64,000 bases of DNA, from positions 209,257-273,256 of the forward strand of contig NZ_JAKEVF010000005.1 of the NCBI RefSeq assembly GCF_022398315.1, written 5' to 3'. Positions 1 through 7,898 of the stretch are shown piece after piece. The position numbers and the translations under genes were made by a program. The first letter of the stretch is position 1; the number at the start of each line of letters is the position of its first letter. The DNA is from Shewanella sp. Isolate11. GTDB taxonomy: Bacteria > Pseudomonadota > Gammaproteobacteria > Enterobacterales > Shewanellaceae. Under the pieces are notes generated by a model. It was not told the DNA's origin, made no database searches, and saw nothing but the letters and a program-made list of their open reading frames with translations.

Positions 1-1
1 G

Positions 2-913
2 CATGTTATCCGCGCTAAGAAACCCGGCCCTCGGGTATTCATTAGCGCGGCAGTGCATGGTGACGAGCTCAACGGCATCGAGATTATTCGCCGTTTGATC
101 CAGCAGCAAATCAAGCTCACCAAAGGCACCTTGATTTTAGTGCCTATGGTAAATGTTTATGGCGTGCTGAATCAAAGCCGTTACATGCCCGACCGACGCG
201 ACCTAAACCGTTGCTTTCCCGGTTCGCCTAAAGGCTCATTAGCCGGACGGGTTGCACATACCTTTTTGCATAGTATTGTGCGCCACTGTGATTACGGTAT
301 CGATCTGCATACCGGGGCTATTCATCGCTCTAATTTGCCGCAGGTTCGCGCCAATTTAGATGACGCCGAAACCCTAACCTTAGCGCAAGCTTTTGGTGTG
401 CCGGTGTTATTAAATGCCAATGTACGTGATGGCTCTCTCAGGGAATCAGCGGTCAACAATGGCGCGCGAGTGTTGTTATATGAGGCGGGGCAAGCGCTGC
501 GATTCGATGAATTATCAATTCAAACCGGCGTGCGCGGCATTCTTAATGTGTTATCGACACTGACCATGATCCGCAAGCGCCGACTCAAGCGCAAAGTGGA
601 GCCGTTTGTGGCTAACCGCAGCGATTGGACTCGCGCTGCCGCCAGTGGTTTTGTGTGTGAGTTTGCCAAGCTCGGCGCCTATGTAGAAAAAGGCGAGGTG
701 CTCGCCGAGATCAATAGCCCCTTGGGCGAGTTGATACAACAGGTGACCTCAAACCGTGCCGGTATCGTTATTGGTAAACAAAATATTCCCTTGGTTTTGG
801 AAGGCGACGCCATGTTCCATATCGCCTATTTTGGCAGTGCCGCCGATGAAGTGGTTGAGCATATTGAAATTATGAACGAGCAGATCATGCCCATTGCGAC
901 CCCAGTGATCTAA
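2..913 (+). CDS. Succinylglutamate desuccinylase/aspartoacylase family protein, 5' partial
   Basis: The reading frame is open from the first bases of the window, so the true start lies upstream; the apparent GTG at 53 encodes an internal valine. The visible 303 residues carry the AVHGDE zinc-ligand motif (His and Glu) and RDLNRCFPG, hallmarks of M14-type aspartoacylase/AstE-like hydrolases, and the second half looks like the beta-rich C-terminal domain of the family. The gene ends 13 bp before a DUF785 protease gene. In related genomes this pair follows rimK (ATP-grasp glutamate ligase), so a role in RimK-linked protein or peptide modification is inferred, with rimK expected just off the left edge. 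The substrate is not known. Confidence 0.85.
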   Translation, partial: HVIRAKKPGPRVFISAAVHGDELNGIEIIRRLIQQQIKLTKGTLILVPMVNVYGVLNQSRYMPDRRDLNRCFPGSPKGSLAGRVAHTFLHSIVRHCDYGIDLHTGAIHRSNLPQVRANLDDAETLTLAQAFGVPVLLNANVRDGSLRESAVNNGARVLLYEAGQALRFDELSIQTGVRGILNVLSTLTMIRKRRLKRKVEPFVANRSDWTRAAASGFVCEFAKLGAYVEKGEVLAEINSPLGELIQQVTSNRAGIVIGKQNIPLVLEGDAMFHIAYFGSAADEVVEHIEIMNEQIMPIATPVI

Positions 914-926
914 TTAAGGTAAATAA

Positions 927-1364
927 ATGAACAAAATTATCATTGGCAACCTCGAGTCTTGTAATCTACCTGACTTAGGTATCAGCGATCTTCACGTACG
1001 TATCGACACTGGCGCCAAAACCTCTTCCTTGCATGTGGATAACCTTAAGCGCATCAAGGTAAAAGGCCGCCCCTATGTGTCATTCGATTTACATCCTGAT
1101 ATCTACAACTTAGAACAAATCGTCCACTGTCAGGCGCCGGTATTTGATTCACGTCGAATTAAATCTTCTAATGGTGAAGTCGAGCAGCGCTGCGTGATCC
1201 AAACCACCCTACAGCTTGGTGACAATCAATGGCCTATCGAACTCACTCTGAGTAATCGTCAAGATATGACCTACTTGATGCTGCTTGGCCGTGAAGGCAT
1301 GGGTAACCGTGTGTTGGTCAATCCTGCAGAAAGTTTTTTGGTTAACGATCCTACAGCAGAGTAG
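927..1364 (+). CDS. DUF785 retropepsin-like protease (RimB-type)
   Basis: A 145-residue protein with the motif RIDTGAKTSSLHV at about residues 25-37. DTGA resembles the active-site loop of retropepsin-like aspartic proteases, and the family (PF05618) is often labelled ATP-dependent zinc protease. A later LLGREGM segment near residue 112 is also typical of retropepsin folds. The start ATG follows an AAGG ribosome site at 6-9 bp. It is 13 bp downstream of the aspartoacylase-like gene, so the two are probably cotranscribed with rimK. In Pseudomonas a homologue (RimB) works with RimK in ribosomal protein S6 glutamylation; that role here is inferred from family and context. Confidence 0.85.
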   Translation: MNKIIIGNLESCNLPDLGISDLHVRIDTGAKTSSLHVDNLKRIKVKGRPYVSFDLHPDIYNLEQIVHCQAPVFDSRRIKSSNGEVEQRCVIQTTLQLGDNQWPIELTLSNRQDMTYLMLLGREGMGNRVLVNPAESFLVNDPTAE

Positions 1365-1430
1365 TTGTCAAAACCTTGCTCGCTATTGCATGATATTTAA
1401 GAATTAGTTGTTTAAATAAAGGAAAGACCT

Positions 1431-2801
1431 ATGACAATACCCGAGCAGGAGCCACTGATCGAACAGAACCATCGCGACGATCTACTCGCTCGGGTCATTG
1501 ATATTGTCAGCCATCCTGAACAACAGGAGGTCCCCTCACTCAGCTTTATTAGCGAATACAGCGACAACGACCTTGCCCATCTATTAGAGTCGATTCCGGC
1601 ACAATATCGTTCGAGAGTGTGTCGCAAAATCCCCGTAGATCGCGGCTGGCCCATCATGCACCTGTTGCATTATGAAACGGCGCGCCACGTATTAGATATG
1701 CTGTCACCTGAGCAGCTACAAGGCTTGCTCAAGCGCATCAGCGAAATAGACATCCTTACCTTCGCCGAGATCTTACCTAGCGATTTTGTCGATGATTATC
1801 TCGATCAGCAAGCGCAGCTCACCACAGAGCAGATGCTACAGGCACTGAGCTATCAAGATGAAGAAGTGGGCCGTTATCTCAACAGTAATATTTTACGTTC
1901 GCGGCCAACGGCGAAAGTCAGTCGCGTGCTCGAACGACTAGCCAAACACTCCGAACGTGAATTTGTTGCCGTATATGCCGTCGACGCCCAAGGCGAATAT
2001 CATGGTGCCTGTACCTTAGAGCAGCTATATCATGTGGATGGTAATACGCCACTGAGCGAGGTCCTCACCGAACTGGAAACTGTCGGCGATGAACAGGACA
2101 TTACTAAGGCGGCTCAACACCTGAATCCGGTGGCTGGTTTCGCTTGGTATCCAGTGCAGAAAGAGGGCAAAATCATCGGTGCAGTAGCCGTGTCGACCTT
2201 GATGCAACGCCTTAAAGAGCGAAGCTTAGAAGTGCTGGCCTCTGAAACAGCCCAGGATGAGGAAGATCTATTCACCCCAGTCACCGTCGCTGCCAGAATG
2301 CGAGCCATTTGGCTGACAACCAACCTACTCACCGCCTTTTTAGCCTCTTGGGTGATCGGTTTATTTGGTGATGCCCTGCAACAAGTGGTCGCGCTGGCCA
2401 TCTTAATGCCAGTAGTGGCTAGCATGGGTGGCATTGCCGGCAGCCAAACCTTAGCGGTAGCTTTGCGTGGTATCGCGCTAAACCACTTAAAACGCAGCAA
2501 CTTAAGGCTATTACTTGATAAAGAACTTAAAATTGCCGCCTTTAACGGTATTGTGCTCGGCGCGTTGATTGGTGTGGTGGTGAGTTATTGGTTTGAGTCG
2601 ATGGCGCTCGGCGGCATCATCTTCGTGGCGATTGTATTTAACAGTCTGGCTGCGGCATCGTCAGGCACAGTCATTCCTTTTGTACTAAAGCAGATGAAGA
2701 TAGATCCTGCGGTGGCGGGGTCGGTTATCCTCACCACTGTGACCGATGTGGTCGGCTTTTTTATCTTCCTCGGCTTAGGCAGTTTGTTGCTTCTGCCGTA
2801 A
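1431..2801 (+). CDS. mgtE: Magnesium transporter MgtE
   Basis: This 456-residue protein has the full MgtE layout: an acidic N-terminal superhelical domain (about 1-140), a CBS pair (about 140-270) and a C-terminal membrane domain with about five helices (about 290-456). PVVASMGGIAGSQT near residue 330 is the conserved pore segment. Family members are Mg2+-gated Mg2+ channels of the inner membrane in which the cytosolic domain closes the pore when Mg2+ is high. The start ATG has a good AAGGA ribosome site 8 bp upstream. I see no Mg2+ riboswitch in the short upstream gap. It is probably transcribed on its own. Confidence 0.95.
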   Translation: MTIPEQEPLIEQNHRDDLLARVIDIVSHPEQQEVPSLSFISEYSDNDLAHLLESIPAQYRSRVCRKIPVDRGWPIMHLLHYETARHVLDMLSPEQLQGLLKRISEIDILTFAEILPSDFVDDYLDQQAQLTTEQMLQALSYQDEEVGRYLNSNILRSRPTAKVSRVLERLAKHSEREFVAVYAVDAQGEYHGACTLEQLYHVDGNTPLSEVLTELETVGDEQDITKAAQHLNPVAGFAWYPVQKEGKIIGAVAVSTLMQRLKERSLEVLASETAQDEEDLFTPVTVAARMRAIWLTTNLLTAFLASWVIGLFGDALQQVVALAILMPVVASMGGIAGSQTLAVALRGIALNHLKRSNLRLLLDKELKIAAFNGIVLGALIGVVVSYWFESMALGGIIFVAIVFNSLAAASSGTVIPFVLKQMKIDPAVAGSVILTTVTDVVGFFIFLGLGSLLLLP

Positions 2802-2922
2802 ATCGATAAAGCGGTTGACCAAATTCGAAAAAATTAATCGTCATAACTCGGTTGATGAGTTTATTCAAATCTGTGCCGAGGGTATACTGCCAAGCTAGCC
2901 AGTAACACGCGACCCTGTATTG

Positions 2923-3870
2923 ATGAGATCTGTTGTTAAATCATTTATCGATGAGCCCTCTAAGCTCATCTTTATTGTGTGTGGTCTCATCTGTTTATTG
3001 CCGCAAATATCCTCTCCCATCGCCTTAGTATTAGGCTTTACTCTCGCAAGCCTAGGGTTAGTGCCTCACTCTTTTGACCTTAATCGGCTCACTAAAAAGT
3101 TGTTAGCCTATTCGATTGTTGGTCTTGGGTTTGGCATCCAACTCGATAGCGCATTGCAGGCCAGCGCCGATAACTTAACCCTAATATTAGGCTCGATCAT
3201 ATTTACGCTAATATTGGGCGGCATATTGACCAAGTTGCTACAACTGGATGTCAAACTCGGCCACATGATCTCCTCTGGAACCGCCATCTGTGGTGGTAGT
3301 GCTATTGCCGCCGTATCTCCGGCAATTAAGGCGGATAGTCAGCAGACGGCTATTGCGTTAGCCACAGTCTTTGTACTCAACTCTATCGCGCTATTTCTGT
3401 TTCCTGCCTTAGGGCATCTGCTTGAAATGAGCCAATATCATTTTGGGATCTGGAGCGCCATCGCGATTCATGATACCTCCTCGGTGGTGGGTGCGGCGGC
3501 GGCTTATGGTGATGAAGCCTTAACGGTAGCTACCACAGTAAAACTGGCCAGAGCCTTGTGGATTATTCCTCTGGCATTGATCAGCGCCATGATATTTGGT
3601 GGTAATCGCCGTGAAATTGCTATTCCCTACTTTATTTTGTTCTACTGCGTTGCGATTGCTATTGGCCATTTTCTGCCACAAGGAGATGCGGCCTATGAAC
3701 TGATTTTCGCCATTGCTAAGCGAACCTTAGTGGTGTGTTTATTCTTGATTGGGGCGGGAATCACCGTCAGCAAGATGAGGCAGGCTGGAGCAAAACCTAT
3801 GATATTAGGTTTGCTACTCTGGGGGGCTATTGGTGCAGGATCGCTAGTGTTTATCCTTAACTTTAGTTGA
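2923..3870 (+). CDS. YeiH/UPF0324 family putative sulfate exporter
   Basis: A 315-residue polytopic membrane protein with around ten hydrophobic segments. Motifs such as GTAICGGSAIAAVSP (about residue 124) and AIHDTSSVVGAAA (about residue 188) identify the YeiH (UPF0324) family. Members are annotated as putative sulfate exporters, but the substrate is poorly established. A TTG codon lies directly before the chosen ATG at 2923; neither has a strong ribosome site. Its 3' end overlaps the convergent small ORF at 3844-4005. The gap before it, about 120 bp, is A+T-rich and probably holds the promoter. Confidence 0.85.
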   Translation: MRSVVKSFIDEPSKLIFIVCGLICLLPQISSPIALVLGFTLASLGLVPHSFDLNRLTKKLLAYSIVGLGFGIQLDSALQASADNLTLILGSIIFTLILGGILTKLLQLDVKLGHMISSGTAICGGSAIAAVSPAIKADSQQTAIALATVFVLNSIALFLFPALGHLLEMSQYHFGIWSAIAIHDTSSVVGAAAAYGDEALTVATTVKLARALWIIPLALISAMIFGGNRREIAIPYFILFYCVAIAIGHFLPQGDAAYELIFAIAKRTLVVCLFLIGAGITVSKMRQAGAKPMILGLLLWGAIGAGSLVFILNFS

Positions 3871-4005
3871 GTCGTGCAGCTCCCAAGCTAAAGCTAAAAT
3901 AGAGATAAATGCGATAAGGTCGATAAACGAGCGGGCCATACCGCTAGTCAGCATCGATGCCACAACAGAGGCGCTACAGCACAAAACAATCAGCCATTTT
4001 TTCAT
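3844..4005 (-). CDS. Small membrane protein, 53 aa, unknown
   Basis: The start at 4005 is chosen because AAGGAGG sits 5 bp upstream of this ATG (reading MKKWLIVL), an unusually strong ribosome site. An earlier in-frame ATG at 4029 has none. The product is one hydrophobic N-terminal segment that could be a signal anchor, followed by a second hydrophobic stretch (SFIDLIAFISILALAW) and a charged tail. It overlaps the last 27 bp of the convergent YeiH-family gene. I do not recognise a family. The ribosome site and membrane-type composition support a real gene, but no function can be assigned. Confidence 0.6.
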   Translation of the reverse strand: MKKWLIVLCCSASVVASMLTSGMARSFIDLIAFISILALAWELHDSTKVKDKH

Positions 4006-4132
4006 TTCGCCTCCTTCTTCTTTGGGCAAAAAAATAGATGACTATTATTTATCTGCAGCACAAAATCGACAAATACCCGTTTTCACTATCAAATAGCGCA
4101 ATCTGATAAGGCGACGATTTGTGAGCATTTTT

Positions 4133-4180
4133 ATACCAATCGCAGTAATTATCTGATCACTAATTTACTTTGATTGGTAT
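4133..4180. repeat. Palindromic repeat with ATACCAATC ends, short form
   Basis: The element begins ATACCAATC and ends GATTGGTAT, a perfect 9-bp terminal inverted repeat. It is a 48-bp version of the 89-bp element at 25586-25674. The two share the left 27 bp and the right 21 bp exactly. The short form lacks the 41 bp that lie between two CTGATCA direct repeats in the long form. It occupies the intergenic region between the small membrane protein gene and the HD-GYP gene (4006-4245), which otherwise shows nothing recognisable. Likely a dispersed REP/MITE-like element. Confidence 0.75.
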
Positions 4181-4245
4181 TATGATGCGCGCAGCCTATC
4201 CCTGCGCATTTAACACAGCAGATGATCTGCACAAAACGGGTAATG

Positions 4246-5421
4246 CTAATAGAAAGGTGTCGGGTCGACTTCGAGGCTACTTGGAGAAATACCGCGCTCA
4301 ATATTGAGATCACTCTTGAGCAAGTCGATCATGGTCACTTCGGTATAGCGCTTATGTTTCACCGAGTAAAAACATTTCAGGATCGGGTGTAATGCATCTC
4401 GACCTTTGGCATCCCACACAATACCGATCCGCCCGTCAGACAACTGCACCAAAGAGCCCACGGGATAGATGCCAACACAGCGAATAAACTCATAAACCAG
4501 CTTTTGATCAAGATGAAATGGCGTCAGACTCAGTAAAATTTTAAACGCGGCGGCTGGACTCATGGCCTCTTTATAACAACGAGTGGCAGTTAACGCATCG
4601 AAAATATCGACAATACAACTCATGCGGCCATAAAGGGTAAGTTCATCACCTTCAAGTCCATTCGGATAGCCTTTACCATCGAGCTTCTCGTGATGCATAA
4701 GGCACACATCTCGGCTGATTTTCGACAACCCTGAAGTCTCAGCCAGGATCTGTTGAGCATACACCTGATGCAGCTTCATATGCTCAAACTCTTCCGGGGT
4801 TAACTTACCCGGCTTATGTAACACCTTGTTATCGACTTTAATCTTACCGATATCATGCAATATGCCGCCCACGGCTAATTGCTTCAATTCTTCCCGTTGC
4901 AGGTTCAGATATTTACCAAAGGTCACTAATAGGAAGGCGACATTAATCGAGTGTTCTAATAAGTAAGCATCTTTGGATCGCAGCGCCGAAATACATTTGA
5001 AGGCATCAGCATCGAGCATCACCGACTCAATCATGTTGTCGGCAAGATCTTCAAATGGTGCAACTTCAATTGCCTTGCCTTCAAAGGTTTCTGACAGGAC
5101 TTTTTGCACTAAGCCTTTGGCTTCGGCCATCAGGCGTTTGGCTTTCTCTTGTCCTTGCTCTCGGGTAGGTTTCTTGGGCTTAATTGCCCGAAGTGAAGTG
5201 GATTTAATCAATCCACAATTGTCAGTCGAGCGCGCAGCGTCAACCCAAACATGATTAATGCCACTGGTCGCTAGCTTTTTTATATCATCATGGCTCTTTA
5301 TCTGCCCCGGCTTGCTGATGTTTAATTTTCCCGCTTTATCTATCGCGGTAATAAACATACCTAAGCGCAGCTTTGGCACGGCCAATTTTATTATGTTGGT
5401 ATCGCCCACTTTGCCATCCAT
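4246..5421 (-). CDS. HD-GYP domain cyclic-di-GMP phosphodiesterase with DUF3391 N-terminus
   Basis: A 391-residue cytoplasmic protein. Residues 1-130 resemble the DUF3391 domain that often precedes HD-GYP. The catalytic part carries H189-D190 in ILHDIGK, the paired histidines H233-H234 in MHHE and the GYP signature at 241-243 in DGKGYP. HD-GYP proteins hydrolyse cyclic di-GMP to pGpG or GMP through a metal centre, and the core motifs here look intact. The gene stands alone, without a partner kinase or receiver. A perfect inverted repeat, TATCGAT/ATCGATA at 5421-5441, abuts the start codon and could affect initiation or bind a regulator. Confidence 0.9.
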   Translation of the reverse strand: MDGKVGDTNIIKLAVPKLRLGMFITAIDKAGKLNISKPGQIKSHDDIKKLATSGINHVWVDAARSTDNCGLIKSTSLRAIKPKKPTREQGQEKAKRLMAEAKGLVQKVLSETFEGKAIEVAPFEDLADNMIESVMLDADAFKCISALRSKDAYLLEHSINVAFLLVTFGKYLNLQREELKQLAVGGILHDIGKIKVDNKVLHKPGKLTPEEFEHMKLHQVYAQQILAETSGLSKISRDVCLMHHEKLDGKGYPNGLEGDELTLYGRMSCIVDIFDALTATRCYKEAMSPAAAFKILLSLTPFHLDQKLVYEFIRCVGIYPVGSLVQLSDGRIGIVWDAKGRDALHPILKCFYSVKHKRYTEVTMIDLLKSDLNIERGISPSSLEVDPTPFY

Positions 5422-5441
5422 ATCGATAAAAAATATCGATA
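5421..5441. repeat. Inverted repeat at the start of the HD-GYP gene
   Basis: TATCGAT at 5421-5427 and ATCGATA at 5435-5441 are perfect inverted copies separated by seven A/T bases. The element covers the first base of the start codon and the ribosome-binding region of the minus-strand HD-GYP gene. It could be an operator or an mRNA hairpin; nothing else tells the two apart. Confidence 0.35.
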
Positions 5442-5646
5442 CCTACAAGATGAAAAAATAAAGCATGAAAAACTGCCGATGGTATTCATCGACAAAAATC
5501 ATACTTTCGAATGGTGATATAGTATGTCTAGAGTTCAGAGATCACCAGAAATTTTAACAAAATGGACATCTCAATTTAAAAAGTGTCAACACTCACAAAG
5601 GCAAATTGCCGACGAACTCGGCAATTTATCAATAATAAATAAGACT

Positions 5647-5859
5647 TTAAGTTGCTAAAGCGGTGCACTCAATGCCATCGGTTAACCAGCGGCGATAAGC
5701 ACAATTGACACAAGAGCGAGTGACATCATCTACCTGCTCATCTTCATCGTCACCGACAAAATGTGGACAATTGGCCGCAATACTGCGACTCGCTCGATAA
5801 TCTTCGGCGACAATCGTCAGTAACCATCTTTGTTGCTTAAGTTGAAATTGAGTCTGCAT
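5647..5859 (-). CDS. 70-aa four-cysteine protein, last gene of the TonB-ECF operon
   Basis: A small soluble protein with exactly four cysteines, C31 (NCPHF), C50 and C53 (SCVNC) and C65 (ECTAL), and an acidic stretch (DDEDEQ) between the first two. The spacing suits a zinc or iron-sulfur site. It begins 25 bp downstream of the TiaS-like gene on the same strand and is the sixth gene of the operon. I recognise no named family. Archaeal TiaS proteins end in a zinc ribbon that the neighbouring TiaS-like protein lacks, so a separately encoded metal-binding partner is an attractive inference, not shown. Confidence 0.7.
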   Translation of the reverse strand: MQTQFQLKQQRWLLTIVAEDYRASRSIAANCPHFVGDDEDEQVDDVTRSCVNCAYRRWLTDGIECTALAT

Positions 5860-5884
5860 CTGGGTTCTCTAAGCTAGGTTTACC

Positions 5885-6643
5885 CTAATAATGTTTAAGT
5901 TGCTGCTTAATCGCATTGCGCCACACTCCCTCTTGCTGATACACCAACAAGGACACTTGATGATCGCGATAGACAGCTTTTAATTTACCCGACAACACCA
6001 GTGGGGTTTTGATGCACAATGACTCTCCCGTATCGCTAAGCACTCTGTCGACACCAGTTTGTTCAATCACTTCGGCGACGCTTAGGTTAACTTCACCATC
6101 GGCAATGCCTTTGATCTTAAACTGGCCTTTAATACGACCATCGTTGCCATGCAGTCGCAATCCTAATCCGGCCAGTGCACCGATCACTCCTTGTCCAGTG
6201 CCGCCATGCTCAGACAGATGGATCCCCAATTGCGCGGCTAATTGATAGGCATCGGCTTTGGTTTTCACTTCCTGCTTTGTCTGCAAACCAAACTCAATTA
6301 ATGCCTGATGATCGACATCGGCGTATAGATCTAACAGTGCAATTCCTGGGTCGGCAGCCTTAGCGCTCTCTCTGACTAGGTGGGCCACGGCAATACTGAG
6401 GATCTCTTCTTCAACCAAGGAGGTTCTCACCTGAAAGCACATAGCGCTGTTATGAGAAGTATAAGGAATATCAGGATGAACATAGAGTTGATGCCGAGTG
6501 ACAAAGCTACAACGACTTAACTGCTGATCATTCGACAATAAAACCGCGATCTCTTCGGCTATTTCACCAGTGCCTTTAGTACCTATATCATCGGTATCAT
6601 CGATACACACCAGCCAAGACTTCAACCCTTGGGAGCTTTTCAT
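5885..6643 (-). CDS. TiaS-like protein (short, lacks OB fold and zinc ribbon)
   Basis: A 252-residue cytoplasmic protein. The N-terminus, CIDDTDDIGTKGTGEIAEE (residues 13-31), matches the IDDTDS-type kinase motif of archaeal TiaS. PYTSHNSAMCF (60-70) and GGTGQGVIGALAGLGLRL (147-164) correspond to further TiaS core motifs. TiaS (COG1571) adds agmatine to C34 of tRNA-Ile2 in archaea and is about 420 residues with OB-fold and zinc-ribbon domains; both are missing here. The start overlaps the stop of the S-component gene as TAATG, with AAGGA upstream, so translation is coupled. A bacterial TiaS-like protein inside a nutrient-uptake operon is unusual. It may act on the imported compound. Confidence 0.75.
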   Translation of the reverse strand: MKSSQGLKSWLVCIDDTDDIGTKGTGEIAEEIAVLLSNDQQLSRCSFVTRHQLYVHPDIPYTSHNSAMCFQVRTSLVEEEILSIAVAHLVRESAKAADPGIALLDLYADVDHQALIEFGLQTKQEVKTKADAYQLAAQLGIHLSEHGGTGQGVIGALAGLGLRLHGNDGRIKGQFKIKGIADGEVNLSVAEVIEQTGVDRVLSDTGESLCIKTPLVLSGKLKAVYRDHQVSLLVYQQEGVWRNAIKQQLKHY

Positions 6644-7209
6644 TATCTTTCCTTATTATCAATCAAATCGTGGCTGCGAAGACGACCCAACACTGGCGGC
6701 ACCAACAGGGCGCCTAAAATGGCAAAACCACTGCCAAATAGCACACTTTTACCGAGCTGGAATAACGCCACTTGAATACTTAAACCCACGAGTAAATCTT
6801 CAATAAATCCTTTGCTTGCCCAAGCGAAAGTCGCGACTACCGCTAAAATGATGCAGCGCCATTTCAGCGCCAAAACAGTGGGAAGCACAAATAAACACAG
6901 ATCCATAGCGACCGCTGGTAAGGCAAACTTCACCAAAATAAAGGGGCCGCCTTTACCTACGCTGAGCATCATGGCAATCAATCCCGCTAACAAACCGCAG
7001 ACGGTGATCGCGCCTTTTTTTCCTACAGCACCGTAGCAAATTAAGTAGAAGAAACTCATCAGAAACATCGAATGACCCGTTAACCCAAGTTTAAGCCTGA
7101 GCATACCTTTCAGCGCCACCAGCAAGGTGGCGCAAAAGCCAATGAATAACGCATCTTGTAAACTAAAGCCTTTATTTGTCATCTTATTATTCTCTATGGT
7201 CACACTCAT
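6643..7209 (-). CDS. ECF transporter substrate-specific (S) component, substrate unknown
   Basis: A 188-residue protein with about five to six hydrophobic helices, the size and topology of ECF S components. It contains KLGLTGHSMFLMSFF near residue 42, a polar-within-helix motif typical of ligand-binding S components, but I cannot match it to a characterised vitamin or metal family (BioY, ThiT, RibU, CbiM). It overlaps the T-component gene and the TiaS-like gene as TAATG at both ends, so it is translationally coupled. Partners for a complete importer are encoded immediately upstream: ATPases, T component and an outer-membrane receptor. The substrate stays open. Confidence 0.75.
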   Translation of the reverse strand: MSVTIENNKMTNKGFSLQDALFIGFCATLLVALKGMLRLKLGLTGHSMFLMSFFYLICYGAVGKKGAITVCGLLAGLIAMMLSVGKGGPFILVKFALPAVAMDLCLFVLPTVLALKWRCIILAVVATFAWASKGFIEDLLVGLSIQVALFQLGKSVLFGSGFAILGALLVPPVLGRLRSHDLIDNKER

Positions 7210-7898
7210 TATTCAGGCCAATGTGTCGGCTTTTTATGTTGACCAAAGCTGCGTAATTGCGCCGCTAATGCCATCTGTTTCGACAGTTTCAATAACTGAA
7301 TCAATAGCGGATACAACACACAATAAGCCAGTTCACTCCAATTTTTGGGGCGACTTAAATCCTTGGGCTGAATCTGTGCCCCCCGCATGACCTGCATCTG
7401 ATAAATCTCTTTCACTTCTAAAGTTAACCGTGGCAACAAACTAAAACACGCCGCCAAAACAAACGCCCATTTATGGGGTAAACACCAACTCAGCACCTCA
7501 CCAATTCGGTGAGGTGAACAAGTGATAGATAACCACCAGCCGGGAATAATCGCTAGCAAGATACGCACAACCGCAAGTACACCTTCATTAATTCGCTCAC
7601 TGTCATGAAACAACATATACAGCAGTAGCGTAATCGTCAGTTGAGTACTAAATAGGACAATCAGTCCTTTTAATTTGCCTCCGAGAAAATAACCTTGGAT
7701 CAGCAAAATAAAATTAATCAGCGCCAATATTGGCAGCTGCGAATTTGGTAGAAAAAAGGCACAACTAGAAAGGCTTAAACAAAAAACAATGCACAAGGCA
7801 CACAAAGAGGGACTATTCACCCAAAATCGGCAGGAATCCACGCTAGCACTGGCATTGAGATCGGCATATTGCTTACGCTGTTTAGCCCACACAAGCAT
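7209..7898 (-). CDS. ECF transporter transmembrane (T) component, CbiQ-like
   Basis: A membrane protein of about 229 residues. Four to five hydrophobic segments are followed by the cytoplasmic motif PRLTLEVKEIYQMQVMRGAQ, which resembles the ATPase-coupling helices (A-R-G boxes) of CbiQ/EcfT proteins. Two starts are possible. The ATG at 7955 would overlap the upstream ATPase gene by 74 bp and lacks a ribosome site. The ATG at 7898 (MLVWAKQRKQ) overlaps by 17 bp and is preferred. In ECF importers this subunit couples the ATPases to the S component. It is third in the operon. Confidence 0.8.
   Translation of the reverse strand: MLVWAKQRKQYADLNASASVDSCRFWVNSPSLCALCIVFCLSLSSCAFFLPNSQLPILALINFILLIQGYFLGGKLKGLIVLFSTQLTITLLLYMLFHDSERINEGVLAVVRILLAIIPGWWLSITCSPHRIGEVLSWCLPHKWAFVLAACFSLLPRLTLEVKEIYQMQVMRGAQIQPKDLSRPKNWSELAYCVLYPLLIQLLKLSKQMALAAQLRSFGQHKKPTHWPE

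Noticed and set aside
1365..1430. Possible Mg2+ riboswitch before mgtE
   Set aside because: The gap is only 66 bp and shows no M-box-like structure.
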